NCBI RefSeq assembly: GCF_037997115.1
Contig: NZ_CP150484.1
Coordinates: 6,832,894 to 6,868,903 of the forward strand
Direction: 5' to 3'
Origin: Amycolatopsis coloradensis
Lineage (GTDB): Bacteria > Actinomycetota > Actinomycetes > Mycobacteriales > Pseudonocardiaceae
Length of the DNA: 36,010 nucleotides
A program made the position numbers and the translations under genes. Below the pieces are notes generated by a model. That model did not search any database. It had not been told where the DNA came from and saw nothing but the letters and a program-made list of their open reading frames with translations. Of the stretch, positions 7,764 to 14,387 are shown piece after piece (the first letter of the stretch is position 1; every line of letters starts with the position of its first letter).

Positions 7764-8390
7764 TCAGGGGGTCATCCGCAGCAGCGGGAGACCCGAGGGC
7801 GTGCGGATCTCCAGCGCCTTGATGTCCCCGGTGCGCATCGCGGTGCCGACCACGATATGCGCCGTGTCCTTGGGCATCGCGCGCCAGGACGCCAGCTCGC
7901 TGGTGCCGCCGTCGGCGCCGACGGCGACCAGGATGTAGTCCCCGCTGCGGTTGCCGCCGTAGCTGCAGGTCATGTCGACCTTCGTGCCGGTCTCCGTGGC
8001 GGACATGGCGACTTCGGCGGTCACCGGGTAGTCGCCGAGCGGGGTCATCGGGTCGCCTGCCACGACTGGCCCGGTCAGGACGACCACGAGCGCGACACCG
8101 GCGGTCACGGCCGCCCCGGCCGCGGTCGTGGTGATGGCCCGTTGGATCCGCCTTCCCCGGCGGACCCGTTTGAGCACGGTCGGCAGCAGGTCCGGCGAGG
8201 GCGCCGGTTCGTCCTCCAGCAGCGCCGGGGCACCGGCCTGGGCGAGCAGTCCGGGGATCCCGGCCAGGTCGCGCACGGATTCCGCGCACCGGTCGCAGAC
8301 GCGAAGGTGTTTCTCGTAGGCGGACCGGTCTTCCGGGGACAACGCCCCGAGCACGTAGGCCGCGTCGTAGGTGGCGAAGGGGTCGGTCAT
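7764..8390 (-). CDS. Anti-sigma factor with zinc-binding ZAS motif
   Basis: 208 residues from the ATG at 8390, which overlaps the sigma-factor stop by 4 bp. Residues ~1-60 form the cytoplasmic anti-sigma domain, with the H-x3-C-x2-C motif in KHLRVCDRC that marks zinc-associated anti-sigma factors such as RsrA and RslA. One transmembrane helix follows (AITTTAAGAAVTAGVALVVVL, residues ~95-115). The outside part is ~90 residues, with a single Cys in VDMTCSYGG. The order sigma then anti-sigma, coupled by ATGA, is classical for ECF pairs. Zinc-thiol chemistry suggests redox sensing, but the signal is not shown by the sequence. Confidence 0.88.
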   Translation of the reverse strand: MTDPFATYDAAYVLGALSPEDRSAYEKHLRVCDRCAESVRDLAGIPGLLAQAGAPALLEDEPAPSPDLLPTVLKRVRRGRRIQRAITTTAAGAAVTAGVALVVVLTGPVVAGDPMTPLGDYPVTAEVAMSATETGTKVDMTCSYGGNRSGDYILVAVGADGGTSELASWRAMPKDTAHIVVGTAMRTGDIKALEIRTPSGLPLLRMTP

Positions 8391-8899
8391 TGAGTCACCC
8401 CTCTTTCCTCCAATATCAGCCGCAGCGCCCGCAACGCGTAGTGCGTCCGCGACTTGATCGTCCCTTCGGCCACACCCAGCCGTTTCGCGGCGTCGGCGAC
8501 GGAGTAACCCTGGAAATAGCACAGGACGAGGACGTCCCGATGTCTCGGCGACAGTTCGCCGAGGGCTTCGGCGACCAGCCAGCCCTGGACGGCCCGTTCG
8601 GTGCCGTCGGTGACCGCCGTTTCGGGTGGTTGGCCGGTCACCACCTCGGGATGGGCCTCGGAAGCGCGCCAGTCGTCGATGGCGATCCGTCTCGCGACGG
8701 TGAACAGCCAGCCCCGCGCCGACCCTTCGGACTGGTCCAGCACCTTGGCGTTGCGCCAGGCCCGCAGCAGCGTCTCCTGGACGACGTCCTCCGCGCGGAC
8801 CCGGTCGCCGCTGGTGAGGCGCAGCGCGTAGGACCAGAGTGCCGCCGCGTGCTCATCGTGCAAAGCCCGCATCAGCCGGTCCTCCGCGAATTCCTTCAC
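8387..8899 (-). CDS. ECF RNA polymerase sigma factor, SigL-like
   Basis: 170 residues from the GTG at 8899. Sigma region 2 lies at ~10-75 (WSYALRLTSGDRVRAEDVVQETLLRAWR, and ARGWLFTVARRIAIDDWR), and region 4 at ~110-165 (LGELSPRHRDVLVLCYFQGYS, DAAKRLGVAEGTIKSRTHYALRAL). It resembles the SigK/SigL branch of mycobacteria. The SigL call is supported by promoters on both sides of the locus that match the SigL consensus (see 9307-9334 and 9361-9388). The GTG start overlaps the stop of the upstream membrane gene (GTGA), and the stop overlaps the anti-sigma ATG. Sequence further upstream in this frame is a shadow of the membrane gene. Confidence 0.92.
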   Translation of the reverse strand: MKEFAEDRLMRALHDEHAAALWSYALRLTSGDRVRAEDVVQETLLRAWRNAKVLDQSEGSARGWLFTVARRIAIDDWRASEAHPEVVTGQPPETAVTDGTERAVQGWLVAEALGELSPRHRDVLVLCYFQGYSVADAAKRLGVAEGTIKSRTHYALRALRLILEERGVTQ

Positions 8900-9264
8900 C
8901 GATCCGTGCTTTCCCGGTTCAGGAGCAGCGGGAGCGCGAAGACCACGCAAGCCACTTCGGTGATCAGGCCCCACAGCTCGGCCTGGGTGGTGAAGCGCTC
9001 CGAGACACCGAAGAACCCTGTGGTCAGCGAGAGCACGTACGCGCCCAGTGTCGCCAAGCCGAAACCGATCGCCGCGAGCGCGGGAAGCCAGTGGTGCCAG
9101 ACCAGGACGGCGACCGCGATGACCACGCCCGCCACCACGTTCACCAGAAAGAGCGGACCGACCACATCCGTTTCCGAGGCCCAGTCCTGCCATACGACAT
9201 AATGCACCCACGCCGAGCCGAGGAGACCCGCCGCCACCACCGCCCGCAACAACCACCGGATCAT
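8896..9264 (-). CDS. Small polytopic membrane protein, first gene of the sigma operon
   Basis: 122 residues with four hydrophobic segments (~5-22, ~38-58, ~62-82 and ~95-115). No recognised catalytic motif. It is the first gene of a three-gene operon (membrane protein, ECF sigma, anti-sigma) and overlaps the sigma GTG by 4 bp. Its position right after an autoregulated ECF promoter suggests a regulon member or a signal-related partner. The SD is ggaaagag, about nine bases before the ATG. The 5' leader from the predicted promoter would be about 35-40 nt. Confidence 0.82.
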   Translation of the reverse strand: MIRWLLRAVVAAGLLGSAWVHYVVWQDWASETDVVGPLFLVNVVAGVVIAVAVLVWHHWLPALAAIGFGLATLGAYVLSLTTGFFGVSERFTTQAELWGLITEVACVVFALPLLLNRESTDR

Positions 9265-9306
9265 GTCCGTATCTCTTTCCGCGTGTTCGGTTCCTCTATG
9301 CCTTTG

Positions 9307-9334
9307 AACACGGAAAAACGGGCCTCGCGGTTCA
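9307..9334 (-). promoter_or_regulatory. ECF (SigL-type) promoter for the membrane protein-sigma-anti-sigma operon
   Basis: On the minus strand: -35 TGAACC (9334-9329), a spacer of exactly 16 bp, and -10 CGTGTT (9312-9307). The same -35, the same spacing and nearly the same -10 occur facing the other way at 9361-9388. From established knowledge of M. tuberculosis SigL, its promoters have TGAACC and CGTGT-type elements about 16 bp apart. This predicts autoregulation of the operon. Confidence 0.75.
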
Positions 9335-9360
9335 ATCTCGCACCCGATGGCCGCCGAAAT

Positions 9361-9388
9361 TGAACCGGATGGCCGTCTGGACCGTGTG
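9361..9388 (+). promoter_or_regulatory. ECF (SigL-type) promoter for the Rieske lipoprotein gene
   Basis: TGAACC at 9361-9366, a spacer of 16 bp, and CGTGTG at 9383-9388. The expected transcription start (about 6-8 bp downstream) falls at or next to the ATG at 9396, so the mRNA is probably leaderless. The spacing and hexamers match those of the divergent promoter at 9334-9307. Confidence 0.75.
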
Positions 9389-9395
9389 TAGGGGC

Positions 9396-9839
9396 ATGAC
9401 TGCCGAACTCCACTCCCGCCGCACCGTCCTGACCACCGGGGCCGCCGTCGCCGGCGCGGCCGTCGGTGCCGTGGCCCTCACGGCCTGCGGAAGCGACAGC
9501 AACCCGCCGTCCGGTTCGACCGCCGCACCGCCCGCCGCCGCGCCGGGTGAGACCCTGACCGCGCTCTCCGACATCGAGGTCGGCAAGGCGAAGGCCGCCA
9601 AGACCGCCGACGGCAAGGACGTCATCGTCACCAGGACCGCCGAAGGCACGGCGGCCGCGTTCAGCGCGATCTGCACGCACCAGGGGTGCGCGGTCGTGCC
9701 CGAGGGCGCGGAGCTGAAATGTCCCTGCCACAACTCGATCTTCGACGCCGCGACCGGCGCGGTCAAAAAGGGACCGGCGGACCAGCCGCTGCCCTCGATC
9801 GCGGTCAAGGTCACGAACGGCCAGGTCGTCACGGCCTGA
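9396..9839 (+). CDS. Rieske [2Fe-2S] lipoprotein with Tat-like signal
   Basis: 147 residues from the ATG at 9396. The N-terminus has SRRTVLTTGAAVAGAAVGAV followed by a lipobox LTAC, so the protein is probably exported folded by Tat and anchored as a lipoprotein. The Rieske domain fills residues ~50-145, with both cluster-binding boxes: CTHQGC and CPCHNSIFD. It is a short stand-alone Rieske protein, not the QcrA subunit of the bc1 complex, which is much longer and has transmembrane helices. Likely role: electron transfer or redox sensing outside the membrane; the partner is unknown. It is divergent from the sigma operon and shares its promoter type, so it is a probable member of that sigma factor's regulon. 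Earlier in-frame starts (9360, 9369) would lie inside the promoter. Confidence 0.9.
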   Translation: MTAELHSRRTVLTTGAAVAGAAVGAVALTACGSDSNPPSGSTAAPPAAAPGETLTALSDIEVGKAKAAKTADGKDVIVTRTAEGTAAAFSAICTHQGCAVVPEGAELKCPCHNSIFDAATGAVKKGPADQPLPSIAVKVTNGQVVTA

Positions 9840-9848
9840 GAAAACGCG

Positions 9849-9895
9849 GAAAGGGTCCCTTTAGGACGGGAATTCCGTCCTAAAGGGACCCTTTC
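9849..9895. terminator. Perfect 21-bp hairpin between convergent genes
   Basis: The arms 9849-9869 and 9875-9895 pair perfectly over 21 bp around the 5-nt loop GAATT. It starts ten bases after the Rieske stop and ends ten bases before the EIIA stop, so it can act in both directions. There is no long T run, as is common in high-GC actinobacteria. The GAAAGGGTCCCTTT core resembles the GAAGG...CCTTC palindromes elsewhere in the window. Confidence 0.85.
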
Positions 9896-9904
9896 GGCAA
9901 GCTT

Positions 9905-10360
9905 TCAGCTGTCCCAGGTGAAAATCGGGTCGCCTGCCTCGACGTCGCCACCGGTGGGCAGCCCGGAAAGGACTTCCGCCTTCGCGTCCAGCGCCACCAC
10001 GGGCACGATCGGCGAGTAGCCGGCGGCCTTGACCGCGTCGGGGTCCCAGCCGACCACCGGCTGCCCGGCGCGGACGGCCTCACCCTTGACGACGTGGAGG
10101 GTGAACCCCTCACCCTTCTGCTTCACGGTGTCGATCCCCAGGTGGACCAGCACGCCGCGGCCGTCTTCGGTGGCCACCACGAACGCGTGCGGGTGCAGGG
10201 TCACGACCGTCCCGTCCACCGGGGCGACCGCGTCCTGGCGTCCGCCCGAGGGCAGGACCGCGATGCCGGGGCCGACCATCGCCTGCGCGAAGACCGGATC
10301 GGGCACTTCGGTCATAGCGGTCGCCTTACCGCTCACCGGGCTGAGGATCTCGAGACTCAC
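9905..10360 (-). CDS. crr: PTS glucose-family EIIA component
   Basis: Takes phosphate from HPr and passes it to the EIIB domain in sugar uptake. In several bacteria it also has regulatory roles. 151 residues, normal for a stand-alone EIIA-Glc. The active-site His lies in VLVHLGIDTV, and the second conserved His is in HPHAFVVA. The typical start SPVSGKA and the GEAVRAGQPVV segment are present. The ATG overlaps the EIIB stop by 4 bp, so EIIB and EIIA are made together. With the EIIC at 11612, a complete sugar permease is split across two divergent transcripts. Confidence 0.93.
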   Translation of the reverse strand: MSLEILSPVSGKATAMTEVPDPVFAQAMVGPGIAVLPSGGRQDAVAPVDGTVVTLHPHAFVVATEDGRGVLVHLGIDTVKQKGEGFTLHVVKGEAVRAGQPVVGWDPDAVKAAGYSPIVPVVALDAKAEVLSGLPTGGDVEAGDPIFTWDS

Positions 10361-10593
10361 AGCAGATCCTCGATGTCGCTGGCGATGTTGTCGGCCTCGG
10401 GGCCCACGATGACCTGGACACCGGCCCCCATGCGCACGACGCCCATCGCACCGGCGGCCTTCAGCGCCGCCTCGTCGAGCAGGCTCATGTCTTCGAGCTC
10501 ACAGCGGAGCCGGGTGATGCACCCCTCGACCTCGATGACGTTCTCGGCACCGCCGAGCCCCGCGAGGATCTTTTCCGCCCTGTCATCCGCCAT
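10357..10593 (-). CDS. PTS EIIB component, glucose/N-acetylglucosamine type
   Basis: 78 residues, a stand-alone EIIB domain. The phosphocysteine lies in VEGCITRLRCEL, the typical E-x-C-x-T-R-L motif. The end (GVQVIVGPEADNIASDIEDLL) also fits the family. The SD gggaga lies before the ATG. It transfers phosphate from EIIA to sugar bound by EIIC. It starts the short EIIB-EIIA operon, divergent from the GntR regulator with ~230 bp between, where a dre-like site is seen. Family resemblance points to GlcNAc, but the sugar is not proven. Confidence 0.92.
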   Translation of the reverse strand: MADDRAEKILAGLGGAENVIEVEGCITRLRCELEDMSLLDEAALKAAGAMGVVRMGAGVQVIVGPEADNIASDIEDLL

Positions 10594-10826
10594 CGCGGTC
10601 TCCCTGTTCCCTGTCGGTTTCCCACATGCGAACCAGCTGTACTACGCCGTTCGCCGACTCGCACGTGATCCCTGGCCACGAACGCGTAACGGTGGTTGAC
10701 ACCCGCTCGTGCGACGGAGCATCCTGCCCCATCGGATCATTGGTCTAGACCGGAACGTACCAATCTTCCGGACCAGATGCGAGTACGGGTTCCCCAACCG
10801 ACCGGCCCGAAAGGACGGTGACCGTC
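10594..10826. other. Divergent control region of the PTS locus
   Basis: 233 bp between the EIIB start and the GntR regulator start. It contains a TTGACA at 10696-10701 on the plus strand as a possible -35 box and the dre-like palindrome at 10739-10754. A half-match (GGACCAG) lies near 10780. The RBS aaggacgg precedes the regulator start. No ORF with coding character was seen. Confidence 0.6.
10739..10754. promoter_or_regulatory. dre-like operator (DasR-type binding site)
   Basis: ATTGGTCTAGACCGGA has a perfect GGTCTAGACC core. In Streptomyces the DasR site is a 16-bp palindrome built on TGGTCTAGACCA. It sits downstream of a possible TTGACA -35, so binding would block the forward promoter, and it lies in the shared region, so both PTS transcripts could be controlled. 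Confidence 0.75.
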
Positions 10827-11615
10827 ATGAGCGCTTCGGCGCAGCTGCCGCCGTCCGACCGTGTGATCAACGGACCGACGCCCAAGCACGCCCAGCTGCG
10901 GGAGATTCTGCGCCGCACGGTGGAGCGTGAGCTACCCCCCGGCTCACCTATCCCCTCGGAACGTGACCTCGCCGAGACCTACCAGGTGTCGAGACTCACG
11001 GTCCGCTCGGCGATCGGCAAGCTGGTCGAAGAAGGGCTCTTGTCGCGGGTGCGCGGCAAGGGGACGTTCACCGCCGCGAGGCGGATGGAACTGCAGCTCT
11101 ACCTGATGTCCTTCACCGAGGACATGCGCCGTCGCGGGATGACCCCGACCACGGAGGTCGTCAAGACCGCCACCGAGGTCCCGCCCGCCCCCTCGGCGCA
11201 CGCGCTCGGTCTGGCCGCCGGAACTCCGGCACACCGCATCGTCCGGCTCCGCCGCGCCGACGGGGTGCCGCTGGCGGTCGAACGCGGCTGGTATCACGCG
11301 GGCCGGATGCCCGGTCTGCTCGACCTCGATCTCACCCGATCGTTGTACGTCCAACTCGCCCAGTCGTACGACCTGCGCCCGGACCACGCGTGGCAGACGG
11401 TCTGGGCCGAATCCGCGGACCGCGAAACGGCACGCCTGCTCGGCATGCGCGCCGGCAGTCCGCTTCTTGTCTTCCGCCGGGTCTCCAGCGTCAACGGGGA
11501 ACCGATCGAAGACATGACTTCCTGGTACCGGGGCGATCACTACCAGGTCACCATGCAGCTGGACCGGAACACCCCGGATTCCGGTCATCATCCTCACTAC
11601 GGAGGTACCCGATGA
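10827..11615 (+). CDS. GntR/HutC-family regulator with UTRA domain, DasR-like
   Basis: 262 residues. The winged-helix DNA-binding domain covers residues ~18-85 (LREILRRTVERELPPGSPIPSER, YQVSRLTVRSAIGKLVEEG, RVRGKGTF). The UTRA effector domain covers ~95-245 (SFTEDMRRRGMTPTTEVV, AHRIVRLRRADGVPLAVERGW, EPIEDMTSWYRGDHYQ). Streptomyces DasR belongs to this group and responds to glucosamine-6-phosphate and related phosphosugars. The adjacent GlcNAc-type PTS genes and a dre-like site upstream suggest the same role. I chose the ATG at 10827 because aaggac lies at good distance; a GTG at 10818 in the same frame is possible. The stop overlaps the EIIC ATG (ATGA), so regulator and permease are coupled. 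Confidence 0.88.
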   Translation: MSASAQLPPSDRVINGPTPKHAQLREILRRTVERELPPGSPIPSERDLAETYQVSRLTVRSAIGKLVEEGLLSRVRGKGTFTAARRMELQLYLMSFTEDMRRRGMTPTTEVVKTATEVPPAPSAHALGLAAGTPAHRIVRLRRADGVPLAVERGWYHAGRMPGLLDLDLTRSLYVQLAQSYDLRPDHAWQTVWAESADRETARLLGMRAGSPLLVFRRVSSVNGEPIEDMTSWYRGDHYQVTMQLDRNTPDSGHHPHYGGTR

Positions 11616-12868
11616 GCTCCACCACCGCGGAGGGGGCGAAGGGCAAAGGCAAGGGACTGGCCGGGCTTCAGCGCTTCGGCCGCAGCCTCATGCTCCCCAT
11701 CGCCGCCCTGCCCGCCGCCGCGCTCCTGAACAGGTTCGGTCAACCCGACCTGCTCGGCAAGGACGGCCTCGGCTGGGACAAGGTCGCCGAAGTCCTCGGC
11801 GCGGCAGGCAACTCGCTGTTCAACTGGCTGCCGCTCCTGTTCGCGGTGGGTATCGCCGTCGGCTTCGCCCGGAAGAGCGACGGCGCGACCGCGCTGGCCG
11901 CCGTGGTCGGCTTCTTCGTGTTCACCAGCGTCCTCCAGGTCTTCACGCCGTTCTCCGAGCTGCCGGGCTGGAACCCCGAGAAGCCCGCCGGCCTGATGCT
12001 CAACCCGATGAAGTGGTCCTACAGTGTGCTGGCCGGTGTGATCGTCGGTCTGGTCACCGCCTTGCTGTGGCAGAAGTTCTACCGCATCAAACTGCCGCCG
12101 TACCTGGCCTTCTTCGGCGGGCGCCGGTTCGTGCCGATCATCACCGCCCTGACGCTGATGCTCCTCGCGGTGCCCTTCGGCCTGGTCTTCCACTGGGTCA
12201 ACGAAGGCATCCAGGCCGCGGGCGAGGCGGTCACGGGCGCACCGGTCGTCGGTGGCGGCATCTACGGTGTGCTGAACCGGCTGCTGATCCCGGTCGGTCT
12301 GCACCAGCTGCTGAACGTGCCGGTCTGGTTCATCTTCGACGGTGGCGACCTGACCGAGTTCTTCAAGGGTGACCCCACCCGCGGCACGTTCATGACCGGG
12401 TTCTTCCCGATCTTCATGTTCGCCATCCCCGCCGCGGCGCTGGCGATCTGGCAGAGCGCGAAGCCCAGCCAGAAGAAGATCGTCGGCGGTGTGATGATCG
12501 CCGGCGCGCTGACCTCGTTCCTGACCGGTATCACCGAGCCGATCGAGTTCTCGTTCATGTTCGTCGCGTGGCCGCTGTACCTGATCCACGCGATCCTGAC
12601 CGGTACGTCGATGGCACTGGTGAACGCGCTCGACATCCACCTCGGCTTCGGCTTCTCCGCCGGTGCGATCGACTTCGCGCTCAACAGCTCCCTCCCGGCG
12701 GCGAGCGGCAACGTCTGGCTGCTCATCCCGATCGGTCTCGCCTACGCGGTCGTCTACTACGTGATCTTCCGTTTCGTGATCAAGAAGTGGAACCTGCGGA
12801 CCCCCGGCCGCGAGGACGACGCGATCGAGGCCGATCTCGAAGCCACCGCGGCGAAGCCCGTCAAGTAG
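11612..12868 (+). CDS. PTS EIIC sugar permease, N-acetylglucosamine/glucose type
   Basis: 418 residues. The membrane transporter of the PTS, which carries and phosphorylates the sugar with EIIB. It begins LQRFGRSLMLPIAALPAAALL, a typical EIIC-Glc/NagE start. Later come conserved signatures: FFGGRRFVPIITAL, PVGLHQLLNVPVWF, and GITEPIEFSFMFVAWPLYLIHA with the substrate-loop Glu. About ten hydrophobic segments are visible. The C-terminal tail is polar with no attached EIIB, which lies at 10357-10593. A strong SD (ggagg, 11601-11605) precedes the ATG. Naming it nagE2-like is inference from family and from the DasR-like regulator. Confidence 0.92.
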   Translation: MSSTTAEGAKGKGKGLAGLQRFGRSLMLPIAALPAAALLNRFGQPDLLGKDGLGWDKVAEVLGAAGNSLFNWLPLLFAVGIAVGFARKSDGATALAAVVGFFVFTSVLQVFTPFSELPGWNPEKPAGLMLNPMKWSYSVLAGVIVGLVTALLWQKFYRIKLPPYLAFFGGRRFVPIITALTLMLLAVPFGLVFHWVNEGIQAAGEAVTGAPVVGGGIYGVLNRLLIPVGLHQLLNVPVWFIFDGGDLTEFFKGDPTRGTFMTGFFPIFMFAIPAAALAIWQSAKPSQKKIVGGVMIAGALTSFLTGITEPIEFSFMFVAWPLYLIHAILTGTSMALVNALDIHLGFGFSAGAIDFALNSSLPAASGNVWLLIPIGLAYAVVYYVIFRFVIKKWNLRTPGREDDAIEADLEATAAKPVK

Positions 12869-12908
12869 TTTCAGCTCTGTAGAACCGAAGGCACGAAAGG
12901 GAAAGAAC

Positions 12909-13175
12909 ATGCCGGAGAAACGCGTCACCGTGGCCAGCAAGGTGGGCCTGCACGCCAGGCCCGCGGCGACGGTCGCCAAGGCGGCCGCGGCGCAGCCCGT
13001 CGCGGTGCACATCGCCAAGGCGGGCGGTGACCCGGTCGCGGCCGGCAGCGTGCTGAACCTGATGACGCTCGCCGCCGGTTACGGCGACGAGGTCATCATC
13101 AGTGCCGAGGGTGAGGGGGCCGAGGCGGCCGTCGACGCCATCGCCGAGCTGGTGGCGACCGACCTCGACGCCTGA
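12909..13175 (+). CDS. ptsH: Phosphocarrier protein HPr
   Basis: 88 residues. Accepts phosphate from Enzyme I on the His in VGLHARPAATVAKAA (around His16) and passes it to EIIA. The second conserved stretch, AAGSVLNLMTLAAGYGDEVII, contains the Ser that HPr kinase modifies in Firmicutes; that regulation is not expected here. It lies 40 bp after EIIC and likely shares its transcript. Enzyme I (ptsI) is absent from the window, so it must lie elsewhere. A hairpin terminator follows at 13291. Confidence 0.95.
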   Translation: MPEKRVTVASKVGLHARPAATVAKAAAAQPVAVHIAKAGGDPVAAGSVLNLMTLAAGYGDEVIISAEGEGAEAAVDAIAELVATDLDA

Positions 13176-13290
13176 TCCCGACCGCTGCGTGTCCGTGGTG
13201 AACCCGCGACCGCGATCGACGTCGGCAGGGCGGGTTCACGCGTACGGTCACCTCTACAGGTGCACCTTCAGCTCCGCCGACAGGATCCTG

Positions 13291-13325
13291 CGAAGCCCGG
13301 GCCGCCCCGACCGGCCCGGGCTTCG
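13291..13325 (+). terminator. Rho-independent-type hairpin after the PTS operon
   Basis: A 14-bp perfect stem (13291-13304 with 13312-13325) of GC-rich sequence around the 7-nt loop CCCCGAC. It lies 115 bp after the HPr stop and just before the serine hydrolase gene. There is no U tract. Confidence 0.75.
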
Positions 13326-13338
13326 TAGGGTGTTGGGC

Positions 13339-14163
13339 ATGGAAAGCGTGCGTGGGATCGAACAGTGGCCGGTGGACAACGCCGCCACGGCCGTGGTGAC
13401 CGCCGCCGGTGACGTGCTGGGCACGCACGGCGACACGAAGAAGGTGTACCGGCTCGCGTCGGTGACCAAGCCGCTCACCGCCTACGCCGCGTTGATCGCC
13501 ATCGAAGAGGGCGTCGTCGAACTCGACACCCCCGCCGGGCCAGAGGGCTCCACGATCCGGCATCTGCTCGCGCACACCTCGGGCCTGGCCTTCAACGAGC
13601 ACAAGCCGATGACCGCGCCGGGCAACCGGCGCCTGTACTCCAACGCCGGCTTCGAACAGCTCGCCGACGCGCTCGCCGAGCATTCCGGCATCCCCTTCGC
13701 CGATTATCAGGCGGAGGCGCTCTTCCAGCCGCTGGGCATGAAGGCGACCAAGCTGACCGGCTCCCCCGCCTCGGGCGCCGAGTCCACTGTGGACGATCTG
13801 GTGGCCTTCGCCGCCGAACTGCAGGCACCGAAGCTCATCGCCGCCGAAACGGTGCGCGAGGCGACTTCCGTGGTCTTCCCCGGCCTTTCCGGCGTCCTGC
13901 CCGGCTTCGGCCACCAGAAGCCGAACGACTGGGGGCTCGGATTCGAGATCCGCGACCACAAGAGTCCACATTGGACCGGCTCGTCGAGTTCGCCGCGGAC
14001 CTTCGGCCACTTCGGGCAGTCCGGCACGTTCCTCTGGGTCGATCCCGACGCCGGTGCCGCCTGCGTCGCGCTCACCGACCGCGCCTTCGGCCCGTGGGCG
14101 GCCGAGGTCTGGCCGCCCTACACCGACGCCGTACTGGCCGAGCTGGGTAAACGCGGCGGGTGA
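13339..14163 (+). CDS. Serine hydrolase, beta-lactamase class C / esterase family
   Basis: 274 residues, short for the family (often 350-400). The catalytic Ser-x-x-Lys is SVTK (near residue 41), in VYRLASVTKPLTAYAAL. The Tyr-x-Asn motif is YSNAGF (near residue 97). HFGQSG near residue 227 takes the place of the K/H-T/S-G box. No signal peptide is seen, so it is probably cytosolic and more likely an esterase or peptidase-like enzyme than a secreted beta-lactamase. The ATG at 13339 has only a weak SD (aggg). It stands alone between the PTS terminator and the iron operon. Confidence 0.85.
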   Translation: MESVRGIEQWPVDNAATAVVTAAGDVLGTHGDTKKVYRLASVTKPLTAYAALIAIEEGVVELDTPAGPEGSTIRHLLAHTSGLAFNEHKPMTAPGNRRLYSNAGFEQLADALAEHSGIPFADYQAEALFQPLGMKATKLTGSPASGAESTVDDLVAFAAELQAPKLIAAETVREATSVVFPGLSGVLPGFGHQKPNDWGLGFEIRDHKSPHWTGSSSSPRTFGHFGQSGTFLWVDPDAGAACVALTDRAFGPWAAEVWPPYTDAVLAELGKRGG

Positions 14164-14317
14164 CCAGGTGGCCCGGTGGACCGAAGCGGGCAGACAGCTC
14201 CGTCCCGTCCCTTTTCGGCGCCCCGCAGCTGAGCTGGGCAAAGAACCCACACGAAACCCGGTTACCACTCGAATGAGTGACGTGACCGAGGTTGCATCAC
14301 GTAACGGCCACGATGCC

Positions 14318-14347
14318 TTGCCAGCCCCTTAGGTGAGCTTTACCTTA
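14318..14347 (+). promoter_or_regulatory. Promoter with overlapping iron box (IdeR/DmdR type)
   Basis: A possible -35 TTGCCA (14318-14323), a 17-bp spacer, and -10 TACCTT (14341-14346). TTAGGTGAGCTTTACCTTA at 14329-14347 matches about 14 of 19 positions of the actinobacterial iron-box palindrome TTAGGTTAGGCTAACCTAA. It covers the spacer and -10, so iron-loaded repressor would block transcription of the Fbp operon that starts at 14388. Confidence 0.75.
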
Positions 14348-14387
14348 GCCGCGGCACAACCGTGGGGGCTGACCGAAGGAGGGCCCC

